Shown one piece after another: positions 1-9,579 of a stretch of 64,000 bases of DNA. Source of the stretch: Roridomyces roridus (taxonomy: Eukaryota > Basidiomycota > Agaricomycetes > Agaricales > Mycenaceae); the NCBI GenBank assembly GCA_029378245.1, contig JARKIF010000006.1, positions 1,860,001-1,924,000 of the forward strand, given 5' to 3'. Below the pieces are notes generated by a model that was not told where the DNA came from, made no database searches, and was given only the letters and a program-made list of their open reading frames with translations. The position numbers and the translations under genes were made by a program. The first letter of the stretch is position 1, and each line of letters opens with the position of its first letter.

Positions 1-29
1 ACACAATTCAATTTTGGGCGTAGCTTCAG

Positions 30-1731
30 GAGGCGGCTCTCTGGGCGCTTGCCACTGTCGCAAAAGACAACTCTCCCGTGGCCGCGGCTCTTGCCAAAGA
101 CCATGACGGCCCTATGCTCCTACCCTTCATACTCAACCTCGCCAGATCGCGTGCAGCCGACATCCAACTTGCTGCATGCCTCTGCCTAACCAGCATCATC
201 CGTGCCCCATCCTCCTTAGCCCATGGCTCCCACGGACACGCGCCCCCAGTCCTTTCCGCCGCCGACGATGCCGCTGCACGGACAGTGATGAACGTTCTCA
301 ACCGGATCATCTCCTCCCCAACCGAGTCGCTCAGCAGCCGCACCAAGGCGTCATTCATCCTCTTCTACCTCGTGACTGACCACCCCGCGCTGGCTCTCGC
401 CGCATTCGACCTCGGGTCCCTCCGCGTTCTAGCTTCCGCATTAAACTCCCTCCCCGCACTCCCTCCCGGATCGCCTTCGCCCTCGCCCTCCCCGTCCGTC
501 GACTCGGAAATCGAACCCGAACCAACACCTCCATCCCTCCTCCGCGAATCTCTTCTGACAACCCTCGCAGCCCTCTCGCTGTTCGACAACACTATCCGCC
601 TCGCTCTCGCTGACACCCCGCACCCCTCCCTCCTCCCTCTCATCCACTCATCCCTTTCCCACCCGCGTGCAGGCGTCCGCTACGCCGCCGCCCAATGCGT
701 GCGTGCCCTCTCGCGCGCTGTCGCCGTCCTGCGCACCAACATTGTCGATTCTGGATTGGGATTGGCCGTATTTCATCTGTTCTTGAAGCCAGACGAGGAC
801 CGGCGGGTGACGGGTGCGGCGTTGGCCGCGGTGTGTAATATCGTCAACGAGTTCTCGCCGCTCAGGCCGATTTATTTGGATTTGGGGTTGATGCCGAGGT
901 TGGTTGGGCTGTTGTTTCCTGCTTCTCCTTCCGCCGGAGAAGGAGGTCCAGGCGGGGATGCAACGCTCAAATTAAGCTCCTTGTGGGCTGTTAAAAATCT
1001 GCTGAGCAAGAGTAGCACGGAGACGAAGAGGGATGTTATGGCGCATTTGGGGTGGGCGAGATTGGTCGGGTACGTGATTGCTTGTATTATCAAACTCCAA
1101 CTAATCAAACCGGCGCAGTCTCCTCCAAGACACGGACACATCAATTCAGGAACAAGCTCTCCATCTCGTTCGTAACCTTGCAGAGAACGAACAAGGCGTG
1201 GACATGTTCTTCCGCGAGCTCGACGCCGAGATGCTTCTCAGTACACTCACTCGGGCTCTGAGCGCAGAAGACGATGATGTCGTGTTGCAAGCGACGTACG
1301 TCCTGGCCAACCTAGCCAACTTTGTGCCCTCGCCTACCAACACCCGCCCATCCTCTTCCTCCTCTGTACATCCACTGCTGTCTTCGGCTCAGCACACTCC
1401 ACGCCTCCTCTCAGCCCTGCGCACGGCGCTAGCCGAACGCACACCTCCTGTTCGCAGACCAGCCGTGTCCGCCGTACTTGAGCTTGCGCGGGGGAGCACG
1501 GCTGGGAGACGTGCGCTTGGCGAGGTGGGGATGGTGGGGACGTTGAAGGCGTTGGTTTCTGGTGGGACCGCCACCAGTTCTGGCGCTGGTGGACCTGGTA
1601 GCCCTACTCTGACATCGAGCTCGCCCAGCATCGCTCGCGGGGACATGAGAGGCGGTGGGGATGAGAGAGATGTGAGCGACCTGGCGAGGACGGCGCTGGA
1701 TTGGCTGGAACATGGCGAGGTCTATCGGTGA
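30..1731 (+). CDS. Armadillo-repeat protein, GID5/Vid28 (ARMC8)-like, 5' truncated
   Basis: Probable armadillo scaffold subunit of the GID/CTLH ubiquitin ligase, which in yeast joins the substrate receptor to the catalytic core. The visible 550 residues start after a splice acceptor (AG at 28-29) with EAALWALATVAKDNSPV. The frame upstream of that acceptor is closed, so earlier exons lie outside the window. One intron is clear (1070-1118, GTACGT...GCGCAG, CTAAT branch site). It joins ...LVG to LLQDTDTSIQEQALHLVRNL, a stretch typical of ARMC8 repeats. Repeated hydrophobic helical blocks containing AAxCxxxLSR-like and ALAAVCNIV-like segments run through the protein. Poly-Ser/Pro insertions interrupt the repeats near 470-530 and 1340-1370. 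The stop is at 1729-1731. Armadillo fold is near certain; assignment to GID5 rather than another armadillo protein is inference. Confidence 0.8.
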
Positions 1732-2216
1732 TTTTTTTTCTTTCTCTTCGTGGCTTAAAAACATGTTATTATAAATGGGACACTACTTTGTTTTTTTCTG
1801 CGTGCAAACTGTTGCGATCTACTCGAGCGAGGAAAAACAGCTTGAGATTTACGAGTTTGAGGGAGGCGTTCAAGGCGCGGTTCTCGTTTTTCAGTGATGA
1901 GGCGAATCCAGAGAGTCGTTCAACGCAGACTGGGATGCAGAATTCTCTCCGTCATATGCTCTCGCTCCAAGAGTGTGTCTCCAAGAAGAAAGATCTATTG
2001 CTCAGTCGCGAGCGGAAGCCTTGGGCCACGAAATAGTCGTGTGGCGCATTCCGATTTTCTTTCATCTCTCTCTCATTTGTATTACATTTCATGGAACGGC
2101 AGAAGTGTCCGTAGCTTGGACCTGATCCTTTTCGGGAAGCTTCATGCGGCCCAGAGTGGAGGGAAGATAAATTCGGCAAAAACTGTCGAGCTTGAGTACA
2201 TAAGGACTACCAACGT
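1732..2216. other. Intergenic, between convergent genes
   Basis: This 485 bp gap separates two convergent genes. It starts with a T-rich run directly after the armadillo stop codon, a likely 3' UTR. I see no supported gene. Confidence 0.5.
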
Positions 2217-3083
2217 TCATCGGCAAAGCTTGATCAGGCGCGGTTGGCGTAGCCAGTGCTCCGGATCCGACGCTCTCGGTCTAATCCCTTCGTTTTCCGT
2301 GCGTGAGAACTGAAAGAGGTCTTCACAGATGAACGTTGAACTCCGGATCTGCTCAGGTGTTCTTGACCTCCGGTTGATAATTTTCTGTTTTATGATGTTG
2401 GCGACGAGTGCACAAGCCGCGAGCACCACTGCCGCTCCAGTTAAACGACGGTTAACATCTCGAATGGGCGAAAGACGTACCTGTGAGGAGACTCGCGAGG
2501 GGGAGCACAATGGCGTGAGCGCCAATGACAGACGCGCACTCCCAGTTGGACAGGAGGCTGCGGAGGGGAAGGGCTGCAAAGGACGCGGCCATACTGCAGA
2601 ATTCACCCTCTGGTGAAGTGTAGCGCATTTGATTCATCGCCAAGGCTGTTGGTATAGGTCAAGTACCTGTCACTGGCTCTCGGGGTCGGCATCCTTACGG
2701 TAGTGCCACCAGTTAAGGAAAGTTAGGGCGAAAAGGGCCAGATTGACTTCGTCGTCACACGCGAACATTGACACCCAGCCAAGGAGCATTATTCCCCCTG
2801 AGATGGCACCGAAGATGCGCAAAACGTTCTCGGTAGCTATATGATTGTGGTACAGTCAGAAGACATCCACCCAAACTAGTGGAGAACTGAGAACTCACCG
2901 CCTTCGGTAGAACCAACAAACGGTGTTTCCCAAAAGAAAGGTATGAGCGCGTACGCCCACACAACTTGGACCGAGGAGATGACAAGCCCGATATCTGCGC
3001 ACAGGTCAGGCTCGGAATTCAGCATATCTTCGCTGGAACTCACAGCAGAATACCTTGAATGCGAAGGACGTCGGCGATGACAT
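2217..3083 (-). CDS. Small multi-pass membrane protein, unclassified family, intact copy (P1)
   Basis: I do not recognise a named family. Five exons read through with correct phases and GT/AG sites: 3083-3044, 2994-2899, 2836-2699, 2645-2481 and 2428-2217, giving 216 residues. Hydrophobic segments are [20 protein letters not shown], then [26 protein letters not shown], and [12 protein letters not shown] continuing into [13 protein letters not shown]; four or five membrane helices are likely. The motif SPEGEFxSMA...[18 protein letters not shown] recurs in decayed relatives downstream in this window (12.8-22.9 kb), which supports the exon calls. The start codon is uncertain: the first exon also has an open alternative frame (HVIADVL...) that does not fit the splice phase of exon 2. 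The tail after the last helix is charged and probably cytosolic. Confidence 0.6.
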
Positions 3084-3419
3084 GACGGTACTAAGACACA
3101 ATATAAGAGAAAGCCTCAGGGGCAGGTGTCAAATCGGAATAGATGCTCACACCAACGTTCACGTCCTACTTCGCCAACGGTTTGATAACGCGACTGGCAT
3201 AATCAGTACTCCGAATGTCTCGGTCCTCACCCTCCCTGCTCCGTGCGCGCGAAGTCAAGGTCATCACTTTGGGTCCGATCGACTTGGGAGAAACAGACGT
3301 CATGGATGCGCGATCCCATATTTCCTGTTCTCGCTTGATATTGTCTCAGATTGCCCGGCTCGTTTGTACCACGCCGCGGAATCAGACCCGCAGATCTTCA
3401 TCGGAATCGAGGAGAGAAC

Positions 3420-3910
3420 CCATGTCCTCTGGGACACTCAGTGACTGTCGGAAAAGATGGTATGAGGATACACGCCCACACGAGTCGGAGAAAGGAGATG
3501 GCAAGCCCGATATCTGTGTACTGCACGTTGGGCTAAGAATCCAGCATCGCTGCTCCACTCATAGCAGAAGTTCCTCAAGGGCGGCGGCGACGACATGGCT
3601 GAGACCACATGACAGCGGGCCAAGGGGTCAAATCGGAATAGCCGTACGATGCTTGATATTGTTAGTAGTGGTCGAAGAGAAGGCTCATCAATGATGATCG
3701 GCCGGCGAGAAGCCACACTGGGAATATGGCGTCGTGTTCTAAGAGGTCGGAGGCCTAGAACATTCCAACTGCTTAGATGACTGGGCTGCGCCACAGTGCT
3801 TGTACTTACCAGAGAGGCAAGGGGAGCGGGCCCGGGCGAGGTGCACGCGTGTCTGTCCCATTTGTTGTAGTCCAAGAAGTAGAGGATAAGAGCAGCAGTT
3901 AGAGCAGTTC
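3420..3910 (-). pseudogene. Decayed tandem copy of the membrane-protein family (P2)
   Basis: The first two exons of the P1 family can be read: MSSPPPLRNFCY from 3596, then IGLAISFLRLVWACILIPSF. The donor that should follow TGCT is ATGAGT instead of GTGAGT, so splicing is lost. An upstream in-frame stretch (ALTAALILYFLDYNKWD) may be a first helix. The copy stops near 3420 and never reaches the SPEG...NWEC exon. The sequence upstream of P1 (around 3120-3140) and of P2 (around 3630-3650) shares GGTGTCAAATCGGAATAG-like text, so P1 and P2 look like a tandem duplication. Confidence 0.6.
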
Positions 3911-4589
3911 TTTGTCCAATTTAGGTCCATCTCGAACTCGTTGGGTCCGTCGTCACCAGTCCAAGAAGATACATGGATCCGAAGGCGCCAAGGCCTCAAC
4001 TCGTCTAGGCCTGCATTTTTCCGACTATGAGAACGGATTCTACTCGGTGGGTGCACCGGCATGCAGGAGTGAAAGCCTCGGAGCAACTACTGGTGGCGCC
4101 GTCGAGAATAGTGGATGGCAACTGGCGGATGGCTCGAATTGACGGCCGCAGCGAAGTTTTTAATCTCATCTGGAGCCTTCGAAAACATGGAATCTGTAAT
4201 CGCAGTCATCGAGGGCGGCGGCTGGGTTGGAAAGGTCGTTGTCCAGCTGCCAGTCTGTAGCGGTCGCAAAGTGGTCGAAGGAAAGAGGAAAGAGCGAAGG
4301 GGCGGATCAACAAATGATGGCCGCCACAGCTTGTCCTCTTCCTCATCCGTCTCGACGGATCCCCACTGTCGGACGCGACATGCTACCGAACAAGGTTTTG
4401 CATTCAACCTCTCTCACTCAACAATGCCTCGGCAAGGTCTTTCACATGAACGCTGTGTCCCGAATCCGACGGACAAGCGCCGTTTCTGTGGGACTTACAA
4501 GGCCATTGATAGAGATATCCGTCTCCACCGCTGTATGATACATGTTTTGCACGTATCAGAAGCCCACTAACTCGAGTCCAGGACCCACC
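3911..4589. other. Intergenic, no supported gene
   Basis: Short overlapping open frames on both strands, none with recognisable motifs or consistent splice sites. It contains the 5' flank of the haem peroxidase gene. Confidence 0.4.
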
Positions 4590-4597
4590 TATATAAA
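4590..4597 (+). promoter_or_regulatory. TATA-like box upstream of the haem peroxidase gene
   Basis: TATATAAA lies 42 bp before the ATG at 4639. The spacing suits a core promoter with a short leader, and this favours 4639 as the first start codon. Confidence 0.45.
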
Positions 4598-4638
4598 CTC
4601 CATCTTTACTTCCCCGGAGCCCAACTCGTTCCCGTATC

Positions 4639-6848
4639 ATGCTGGATCTTTTACGCCCTCACTGGTGGAATGTGTGTCTCTTCATCCCCTTTGAACCTCC
4701 CCTTGCTCATTCAAAGCAGCTGCCAGTGTATGCTTCGTTGGCATACCTCGTCTTCGCGCGGGGCCTCCCCAACTTGTATGTGACGATTCCCCGATGGTGG
4801 AATGTGCGGCCCTTCTCCCACTTTTGCCCCACCGCTCTGAATTCGCTCCGAAATTAGATGCCGCTGCTCCTCTCAGTGCTCTACCTGAGCGCGACGCGCG
4901 AGCAGCTCTCGTCCCACAATCTGTACGATACATATCTCCAGGGCGAGCGCCCAAACATAAGCTGTCAGGGCATCAATACAGGTACCGTTCCCCCCGTCAT
5001 GGAGTCAGCGGCCTAGCTCCGATTATACTGACTCTCCCCCAGCCGTGCGAACGATCAACGGCATATGCAATTCCCTCGATATGCCCGCCATGGGTGCCGC
5101 CGGCGCGCGCTTTGCGCGATTCGTCCCCATCAACGATACTTACGGCGAGAGCGAGAGCAGTGGGCTTTACACACCCAACCCGCGCGCGATCAGCCAAGAA
5201 TTGTTCAAGCGCGAGGTGTTCAAGCCAGCGACGAGCATCAACAACCTCGCTGCGGCGTGGATTCAATTTCAGGTCCATGATTGGTGAGTCCTCCGTACTT
5301 GGCACCCGGGGTCGAACTAATGTGATGTACAGGTTCAGCCACGGTTCCAGTAACGATCCAGACAACTTCCTTTCCTTCCCCCTCCCCGCCGACGACCAGC
5401 TGCGTGTGGCAGGCCAGACAGACATGACTATCCGACGCACTCTGCGAGAGCCTCACTCTAACCGCCCGGCGACGTACGACAACGTGAACACGCACTGGTG
5501 GGATCTCAGCCAGATATACGGTTCCGACGAGGCGACACATGCCACCCTCCGTTCGTATGTCGACGGGAAGATGAAGGTGAATAAGGATGACTTGCTCCCG
5601 GTGGGTAAGGACGGGATCCCGATTGCTGGAGATAACGATGACTGGTGGATTGGACTGTCCGTGATACATAATATCTGGGTGAGAGAGCATAATTTGGTCT
5701 GTGATATGTTCAAGGCCAGGTCTGTGTTCAGTACTCATTTCGATGTAATGCTAACCTTTGAATCTAGCTACCCAACGTGGAACGACACTCAACTCTTCGA
5801 CCGCGCGCGGCTCGTCACCACTGCTCTCAACGCCAAGATCCACACCGTCGAATGGACACCCGCCCTCCTCCAAGATAAGATCCTGAAAACGACGATGCAA
5901 ATCAACTGGAACGGCATCGCGCCTAAATGGCTCCGATTCGTTCCCATCATGAACCAACACATCGCCGAGGTGTACTACGGCATCATGGGCGGCAAACCGG
6001 ACTTTGCTGGTGTCCCGTTCGCTCATAGCGAGGAATTCGTCAGCGTCTACAGGTTCCATTCGCTTTTGAGGGATAACATCACCATCCGCAACCACGTCGA
6101 CAACAAGGAGACGGGCAAGACGTATGATATCCCGCAATATACGTTCCAAGGCGCGCAGGACGTGGTGCGGGAGAACAAGTTCGGGGATATCGTGTACACG
6201 TTCGGGACCGACAACCCCGGTGCTTTGGTGTGTCCTCCCCTATCGCCGAGGTTGATTTTAAACTAAACTCGCGATGTAGGTTCTGGGCAATTACCCCGCG
6301 GCGATGACGCACCTGCAAAAGCCTGGGTATCCCTATACTTTGGACATGGGCGCCATCGACGTCCTCCGAGATCGCGAGCGGGGCGTTCCTCGGTACAACC
6401 AATTCCGTCGTCTCTTTTCACTCATCCCGGCCAAGACGATGGACGACATTTCCGACGACAAGGATGCGGTTGCGGCGTTGAGGTCGATTTACGGCGAGGA
6501 CGTGGAGAGCGTGGACCTGCTTGCTGGATCGTTGGCGGAGAGCCCGAGGCCGACGGGCTTTGCGTTTAGTAATACGCAGTTTCAGGTTTTCATTCTGGCT
6601 GCGTCAAGGAGGTTGATGACGGATAGGTTTTTCACGACGGATTATACAGCTGATGTGGTGTGTGTTCTTTCTTTTTTTCTTTCTGGTCAAGGAGCTGAAT
6701 GTTCCGGGGATAGTATACCCAAGAAGGTCTGGATTGGATCGAAAAGTCGGATTTCAGAGATGTGATTGGGCGGACTGTGCCTGAGCTGAATGCGTCGGCG
6801 CATTCTGTTGATAATGCGTTCAAGCCGTGGGTCGTGCCTTCGTCATGA
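4639..6848 (+). CDS. Alpha-dioxygenase/PIOX-like haem peroxidase (fatty-acid oxygenase)
   Basis: Member of the animal-type haem peroxidase superfamily, closest in motif to plant and fungal alpha-dioxygenases, which oxygenate fatty acids at C2. Exons: first exon from 4639, then 4858-4981, 5043-5283, 5333-5719, 5768-6227, 6280-6657 and 6714-6848; introns are 48-61 nt. Key signs are QFQVHDWFSH (distal haem His), HWWDLSQIYG, KIHTVEWTPALL and VYRFHSLLRD (proximal His codon at 6057-6059). From 4858 to the end the product is 574 residues, and the frame ends FKPWVVPSS. No signal peptide is obvious. The first exon is ambiguous: two WWN|GT donors (exon ends 4671 or 4803) can join the acceptor before 4858, giving 585 or 629 residues. 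The WWN-MPLLLSVLYLSATREQL junction is the family's expected N-terminal pattern. The substrate is inferred. Confidence 0.85.
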
Positions 6849-7643
6849 CGGGCGTCGCGGTGCGCACAAGGATTCCGGAGGTGATTCTGGATGTATGTTA
6901 TTGGGGGAAAAAAATCACTGGACTTGTTTTGCACTCAACAAGCTGGTAGAAGTTCAAAAACAATTTGAGAGCAGGCTGTCTCGTGATCGTGATACGTTTA
7001 TTTGTTTCGGGCTTGTAAATTTGATCCGTTGCCCCTTGTTTCTCACTCTCATCATGATCATGATCATCTGGATTCCACCGCCCTGCGGCGCTCTGTCGAA
7101 CGGCGCTGACTGATATCATGGCCTGCTCATAGCCTACTCAGTGCCGCAAGACCCGCTGCCGCGCCCTGGGAAGAAGTTCAATATTCAATTCTCAGGGCCA
7201 CGATTCGGAGTCGTGGCGTCGTGAGTCTCCAGCCTGCAGCTGCTGTCCACTTGCTCTGGAGATACGACCAAGATACTCACTGTCCTCCACCACAACATGC
7301 TCCTCGGTCTCCATGAAGGAATCAACCTAAGTACTCTGGGGATTCAAGTTGGACGGGAAGCTATCTCTGCACTCGACACTGACACCCGATTGAATGATCA
7401 ACGTTCGCTCAACTGGTATTTTCAGGTCCTTTTCTTGTTGCAGATCCCACTCTCGTATCTCATTGTCAGCCTGACTGCGATGTAGCTCCGATATCAATTT
7501 ATGGTCGTTCGCAAGTTCCAGGTCGATATCTCTTGTCTCCCACTCCCACTCCCTTTCCTCCCGCCTGGCTCCTGCATCCGGCCCACCTCTGGAAGGTCCC
7601 GGTCACTGCTGCGCTTCATCATCCTCAGAGATACTTCCGCCCC
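6849..7643. other. Intergenic, between two + genes
   Basis: Holds the 3' flank of the peroxidase gene and the upstream region of the membrane protein gene. A pyrimidine-rich tract at about 7530-7610 precedes the proposed start of the next gene. No gene is supported; a hydrophobic open frame at 7297-7485 has no convincing splice link to the next exons. Confidence 0.4.
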
Positions 7644-9073
7644 ATGACATTGATAAGTACATCGACATCCAACTGAAGCTCATGATCCCAGTGGACTGAA
7701 ACCCTTTCCAGCAATCGACGATGAATCTGGGGACCCGACCACAGGCAACGAATTCGCCTATTCACCTGCTGGCGCTTGGATACTGGGTTCCATTGGGAAT
7801 TGTTTCGGTCCAGGCTGCGATCTTCCCAGTCCGGAAGACGCGTTTTTGGGAAGTTTTCACGGGTCGTGGTTTGATGCGCCGCCACCAGGAAAACAACTAT
7901 CCCCACCGTCTCCGCCCACTGCGACTGTGAACTTCACAGGTGTGTGATTTACGCAATCTCTGCTTGCAGAAAGGTTGGATGAAAACCTACCAGGCTCAAG
8001 TGTCGCCGTAATATGCATCCTTTCTGACTCCAACCCCAACTCCTACGGAAAGTACGTTTTACTGATATGCCATCATTTTACACACGCACACATAGTTGCC
8101 CAGCTTGCCCAGCAGCCTCATTTTCAATATTGATGGAATACAGCAAGGAACATTCACACACACTCTCGCCGGAAGCGGGCGATTCCTTGCGAACCAAACT
8201 GTCTTCGCAAGGAATAATTTAACCTCAGGAGCGCACATCCTTACGATTCAAAATGGAAATGCTTCAACCCCCTCGATGGTCATGTTGGATTCGGTGATAT
8301 ATGGAGAGTAAGTGAACAATAACATATATCTGCCACGAAGCCGAAACCTGAGCCCAAACATCTAGTTCTGGGGGCGTCGCCTTCTCGCCCACAACTTCGC
8401 AGCCAGTGTCAGATTCACCTTTGAACCCAACGATTGTAAACCCTGAACCCATGGCCTCTGCCTCTGCCTCTGCCTTTGCAAATTCCGGACATCTACACTC
8501 ACTCGAGAAGTTCGCCATCTCTTACTGCTTTATTTACTGAATGACCGAGAACACAGATCAACCATTGTCATTCTCAGCACAGTCATACCCCTCAGCGTGG
8601 TCGCCTTGATGATTCTCCTCGTATTCTGGATGCGGAGGCGTCGGCGTACCCGCCAAGTTGCCTCACATGAACCGGACTTCACACCGTTCGAGAAGTCCTA
8701 CGCAGCGTCCATGGCAGAGGACGGTCGGGATCCAACTAGGTTCTCTGCAAGCAATATCAGTACCCGCCAGAGTTATCTACGTCAAGAAATGCGCGAGGTC
8801 CGATCGAAGATCGTGGATGTGGATGACCTCGAGCGGCAGATGCTCTCGCCACACCGCATCAGAGGTCGAATTCTACGATTAATACCGCCGCGGACGCGTT
8901 CAACTCTGCGAAAGAATTTACGAGATGCAACGGCTCAGTTGACTTCTTCGCGGGCGCGGAATGAGGGGCTGATGGCTCGGATACGAGAGTTGGAGATTCA
9001 GATGCAGTCTCCGTGGGCTTTGGGACTGTCGGATGAACCGCCGCCTGGATACTCACGTGAAGAGGAAGCCTGA
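7644..9073 (+). CDS. Single-pass membrane protein with extracellular galactose-binding-like domain
   Basis: Typical architecture of a large agaricomycete family of unknown function: an N-terminal beta-sandwich-like ectodomain, a low-complexity stalk, one membrane helix, then a cytosolic tail. Exons 7644-7656, 7712-7939, 7994-8051, 8104-8307, 8366-8509 and 8557-9073 give 387 residues. The ectodomain shows IDDESGDPTTGNEF...GSFHGSWFDAPP, VNFTGSSVAVICIL, FNIDGIQQGTF and AHILTIQNG...VMLDSVIYG. The stalk includes ASASASAFA. The helix is STVIPLSVVALMILLVFWM, followed by RRRRR as a stop-transfer signal. The tail ends in a predicted coiled coil (RNLRDATAQLTSSRARNEGL). The 13-nt first exon (MTLI) is weakly supported; no signal peptide is seen. 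Cysteine pairs (NCFGPGCD) may be disulphides. Confidence 0.7.
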
Positions 9074-9523
9074 GTGGATGGAGACCATCCCAAAGCGACC
9101 TTGTCACTTAAGCTTGTGTACACTGTACTTTGTTAGTGCTATATGACATGTTGTGAGCACCGGCTCGTTTCGACGCGTACAGAGTACTTACTACAAAGAC
9201 AAATTTTGCCGAATCACGGTGCGATTGATGATCATTGATCTGGCCTTTATGACTCGATCAATCGCCAGATGATAATCAAGACTCAAGTGCCCCCATTTGT
9301 TTGTACAAGCTTGAGTTCAACAATGATCCGCGTATCAGATCTTGATAAGTAGCGATGAAGTTTCAACTCAGTTCACAATGGTGGACACTTACGCTGGGGA
9401 TGCAGGTTGAATGCCATTTTTGCGGCACCGAAGTATGTCTAGATCAATCACCAAAGGATAAACAAGCCCGTTGCAAATCCTGGTGGCATCTGTTTGCACA
9501 AGCTTGAGATCAAAGCTGATCCA
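9074..9523. other. Intergenic, upstream of GHKL-like copy A
   Basis: About 450 bp without a gene. Two short similar stretches (TTGTACAAGCTTGAG at about 9300 and TTGCACAAGCTTGAG at about 9495, each followed by GATC-containing text) suggest a small local duplication in the promoter region. Confidence 0.35.
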
Positions 9524-9530
9524 TATAAAA
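9524..9530 (+). promoter_or_regulatory. TATA-like box of GHKL-like copy A
   Basis: TATAAAA 50 bp before the ATG at 9580. The interval between it and the ATG resembles the corresponding interval of copy B (GATCACGTTA-CGG followed by a CTCT-rich leader). Confidence 0.4.
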
Positions 9531-9579
9531 ATCTGGTATGCGATCACGTTACCGGAATCACACTCTCTTCCTCTCTCTC

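Noticed and set aside
7297..7485. Hydrophobic frame as signal-peptide exon of the 7.6-9.1 kb gene
   Set aside because: No donor with the phase needed for the acceptor at 7711; a short first exon at 7644-7656 fits better.
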